A stretch of DNA of 8,049 nt from Bryobacteraceae bacterium (GTDB lineage: Bacteria > Acidobacteriota > Terriglobia > Bryobacterales > Bryobacteraceae). The notes beneath the pieces are model-generated. The model worked only from the letters and a program-made list of their open reading frames with translations. It was not told where the DNA came from and made no database searches. Both the position numbers and the translations under genes were made by a program. The stretch covers positions 1 through 8,049 of the forward strand of contig JASHWA010000423.1 in assembly GCA_030044325.1 (NCBI GenBank), read 5' to 3'. Position 1 is the first letter of the stretch; each line of letters begins with the position of its first letter. This document shows, piece after piece, positions 6,832 to 8,049 of this stretch.

Positions 6832-7305
6832 ATGGAAGGCCTGCGCCCACCGCCATTTCACCGTCATCGCCCGGTTACACGTCGGCTGAAAATCTTACTG
6901 GTGGAGGATAACAACGCCGACGTGTGGCTGTTCAAGGAAGCATTCAAAGCTTTGGGCGCCGTTCATGAGCTCGAAACCGCGAAAGACGGCTCGGAAGCGA
7001 TCGCAAGGTTACAGGAGCGTGACCCCGGCAAACTCCCGGATCTGATTCTGCTGGATATCAATATGCCGAAGGTGGACGGTTTTGAGGTATTGACCTACAT
7101 TCGGGGAACTTCGCACTTGTGCGTGATTCCGGTGATCATTTTGAGCTCTTCGCGCGATGAGCGCGACGTCCGCCGCGCGCATGAGCTGGGAGCGAATTCC
7201 TACCTGTGCAAAAACACCGACGATTTTTCGGATCTGGTGGGGGATTTTAACCGCTATTGGCTGAACCGGGCCGAACTGCCGCAGGTCGAGCTATCGGGCG
7301 CATAG
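6832..7305 (+). CDS. Stand-alone receiver-domain response regulator (CheY-like, Rcp1-type)
   Basis: 157 residues, one receiver domain and no output domain. After a 19-residue proline- and arginine-rich lead (MEGLRPPPFHRHRPVTRRL) comes KILLVEDN with acidic pocket residues E25 and D26. The phospho-acceptor is D75 in LLDINMPKVDGF, the switch serine is in VIILSSS (S105/S106), and the conserved lysine is K127 in SYLCKNTDDF. The usual Lys-Pro is Lys-Asn here. The style of the first and last segments (EDNNADVWL, FNRYWLNRAELP) fits the Rcp family, which receives phosphate from phytochrome-type or other soluble histidine kinases and acts by protein contact. No kinase is in the window. The ATG at 6832 is preceded by GGTGA at 6821-6825 with a six-base spacer, a fair ribosome site. 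The last 15 bases overlap the opposing aminotransferase gene. Confidence 0.9.
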   Translation: MEGLRPPPFHRHRPVTRRLKILLVEDNNADVWLFKEAFKALGAVHELETAKDGSEAIARLQERDPGKLPDLILLDINMPKVDGFEVLTYIRGTSHLCVIPVIILSSSRDERDVRRAHELGANSYLCKNTDDFSDLVGDFNRYWLNRAELPQVELSGA

Positions 7306-8049
7306 CGGGGTCGCGGCCCGCAGCGCGGCTTCGAGCCGGTCGATGTCGGAGTCGTCGTTATAAAAGTGCGGCGAAATCCGCAAATAACCGTGACGCGCGG
7401 CGACCAGGATTCTCTGCGCGCGCAACTCGCGCGCGAGCCCCGATGCATCGACGCCAGTGAATTTCGCCGCGACGATCTGCGATCCCCGGTCGGGAGCGTC
7501 GGCGCCGAGTTTCCCCAGGCGATCACGAACGTGTCGCGCGAGCTCCATCACGCGCGCTTCAATCGCACTGGGACCAAGCACGACCATCCATTCCGCAACC
7601 GCGCCCATCGCGTCGATCAGTCCGAACGGCAGCCCTCCGCCTTCGTATTTCTCCGCGGAATCCTTCAGCACCGGCATCCCGTGATGAAGATGATCGACAT
7701 TGCGCCAATCGCGATGCGTGCGCCATCCCGCGACGTTCGGTGCAAGCGATTTCCGGAAATCCGGAGAAACGTACATAAATCCGGCGCCGGTGGGCGAGAT
7801 CATCCACTTGTATGCGTGCACCGCGAGCACGTCCGGCTGGGCCGTGCGCACGTCGAATTCGAGCGCGCCCACACTCTGCGTCCCATCGACGAACAAGCGC
7901 GCGTCGCGCTCGTGCGCGAATCTCGAAATTTCAGCGACAGGCGCGCGGAATCCGGTCGAGTAATTCACTTCACTGATCGCAATGAGCCGTGTGCGCGCAT
8001 CGATGGCGTCATACAATCGCTCCCACGGCGCTTCGCGGAATTCGACGCC
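7291..8049 (-). CDS. Class V PLP-dependent aminotransferase, C-terminal part (5' end outside window)
   Basis: The frame is open to the right edge (starting GVEFREAPWERL), so about 252 residues of the usual ~380-400 are visible; the TTG at 8016 is internal. Features of fold-type I, class V enzymes are clear. VDGTQSVG holds the aspartate that contacts the pyridine nitrogen. AVHAYKWMISPTGAGFMYV holds the Schiff-base lysine, codon 7807-7809. EGGGLPF occupies the position of the phosphate-contacting EGGT loop. The end, ARHGYLRISPHFYNDDSDIDRLEAAL, lacks the cysteine found in the RxGxHCA loop of SufS-type cysteine desulfurases. It is therefore more likely an isopenicillin-N-epimerase-like or other class V aminotransferase/lyase acting on an amino acid. 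The substrate is unknown and the neighbours give no clue. The stop codon (7291-7293) lies inside the last codons of the response regulator. Confidence 0.88.
   Translation of the reverse strand, partial: GVEFREAPWERLYDAIDARTRLIAISEVNYSTGFRAPVAEISRFAHERDARLFVDGTQSVGALEFDVRTAQPDVLAVHAYKWMISPTGAGFMYVSPDFRKSLAPNVAGWRTHRDWRNVDHLHHGMPVLKDSAEKYEGGGLPFGLIDAMGAVAEWMVVLGPSAIEARVMELARHVRDRLGKLGADAPDRGSQIVAAKFTGVDASGLARELRAQRILVAARHGYLRISPHFYNDDSDIDRLEAALRAATPLCAR

Noticed and set aside
7291..8049. Cysteine desulfurase (SufS/IscS).
   Set aside because: The catalytic cysteine loop is absent; the corresponding region reads ARHGYLRISPHFYN.

Overview
The window is GC-rich, gene-dense bacterial chromosome. 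The secreted M14 peptidases with Gly/Arg-rich inserts, the small membrane-anchored coiled-coil protein and the Rcp-like response regulator suggest an environmental acidobacterium (Acidobacteriota, perhaps the Bryobacter/Solibacter group). That placement rests on protein style alone and is an inference; no rRNA or marker gene is present.

Layout, left to right. (1) The 3' end of an APC-family amino-acid permease (+) runs tail-to-tail into a tRNA-Arg(UCU) gene (-) and overlaps it by six bases. (2) A short predicted membrane-anchored coiled-coil protein (+) follows. (3) The centre is a tandem pair of large secreted M14-family zinc carboxypeptidase paralogs (+), 1007 and 798 residues, joined by a 4-base GTGA stop/start overlap. 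Each joins an M14 catalytic domain to a C-terminal domain resembling a class I glutamine-amidotransferase fold. Only the first copy carries two Gly/Arg-rich tracts and a helical tail. (4) A small ribbon-helix-helix DNA-binding protein (-) overlaps the tail of the second peptidase. Its presumed promoter region holds nested inverted repeats. (5) A divergent gene region of about 200 bases leads to a stand-alone receiver-domain response regulator (+). (6) The window closes with a class V PLP-dependent aminotransferase (-), cut by the right edge, whose stop overlaps the end of the response regulator.

How the genes work together: the two peptidases are almost certainly co-transcribed and translationally coupled, and should act outside the cytoplasm on peptides or peptide-like substrates. 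The permease might import amino acids, but nothing in the sequence links it to the peptidases. The RHH protein is best read as a local, possibly autoregulatory, repressor. The response regulator has no kinase beside it. I see no mobile element, CRISPR array, integrase or toxin. The most unusual details are a single base that makes both the permease stop codon and base 72 of the tRNA, the tail-to-tail overlap at every convergent junction, and the structural divergence between the two coupled peptidases.
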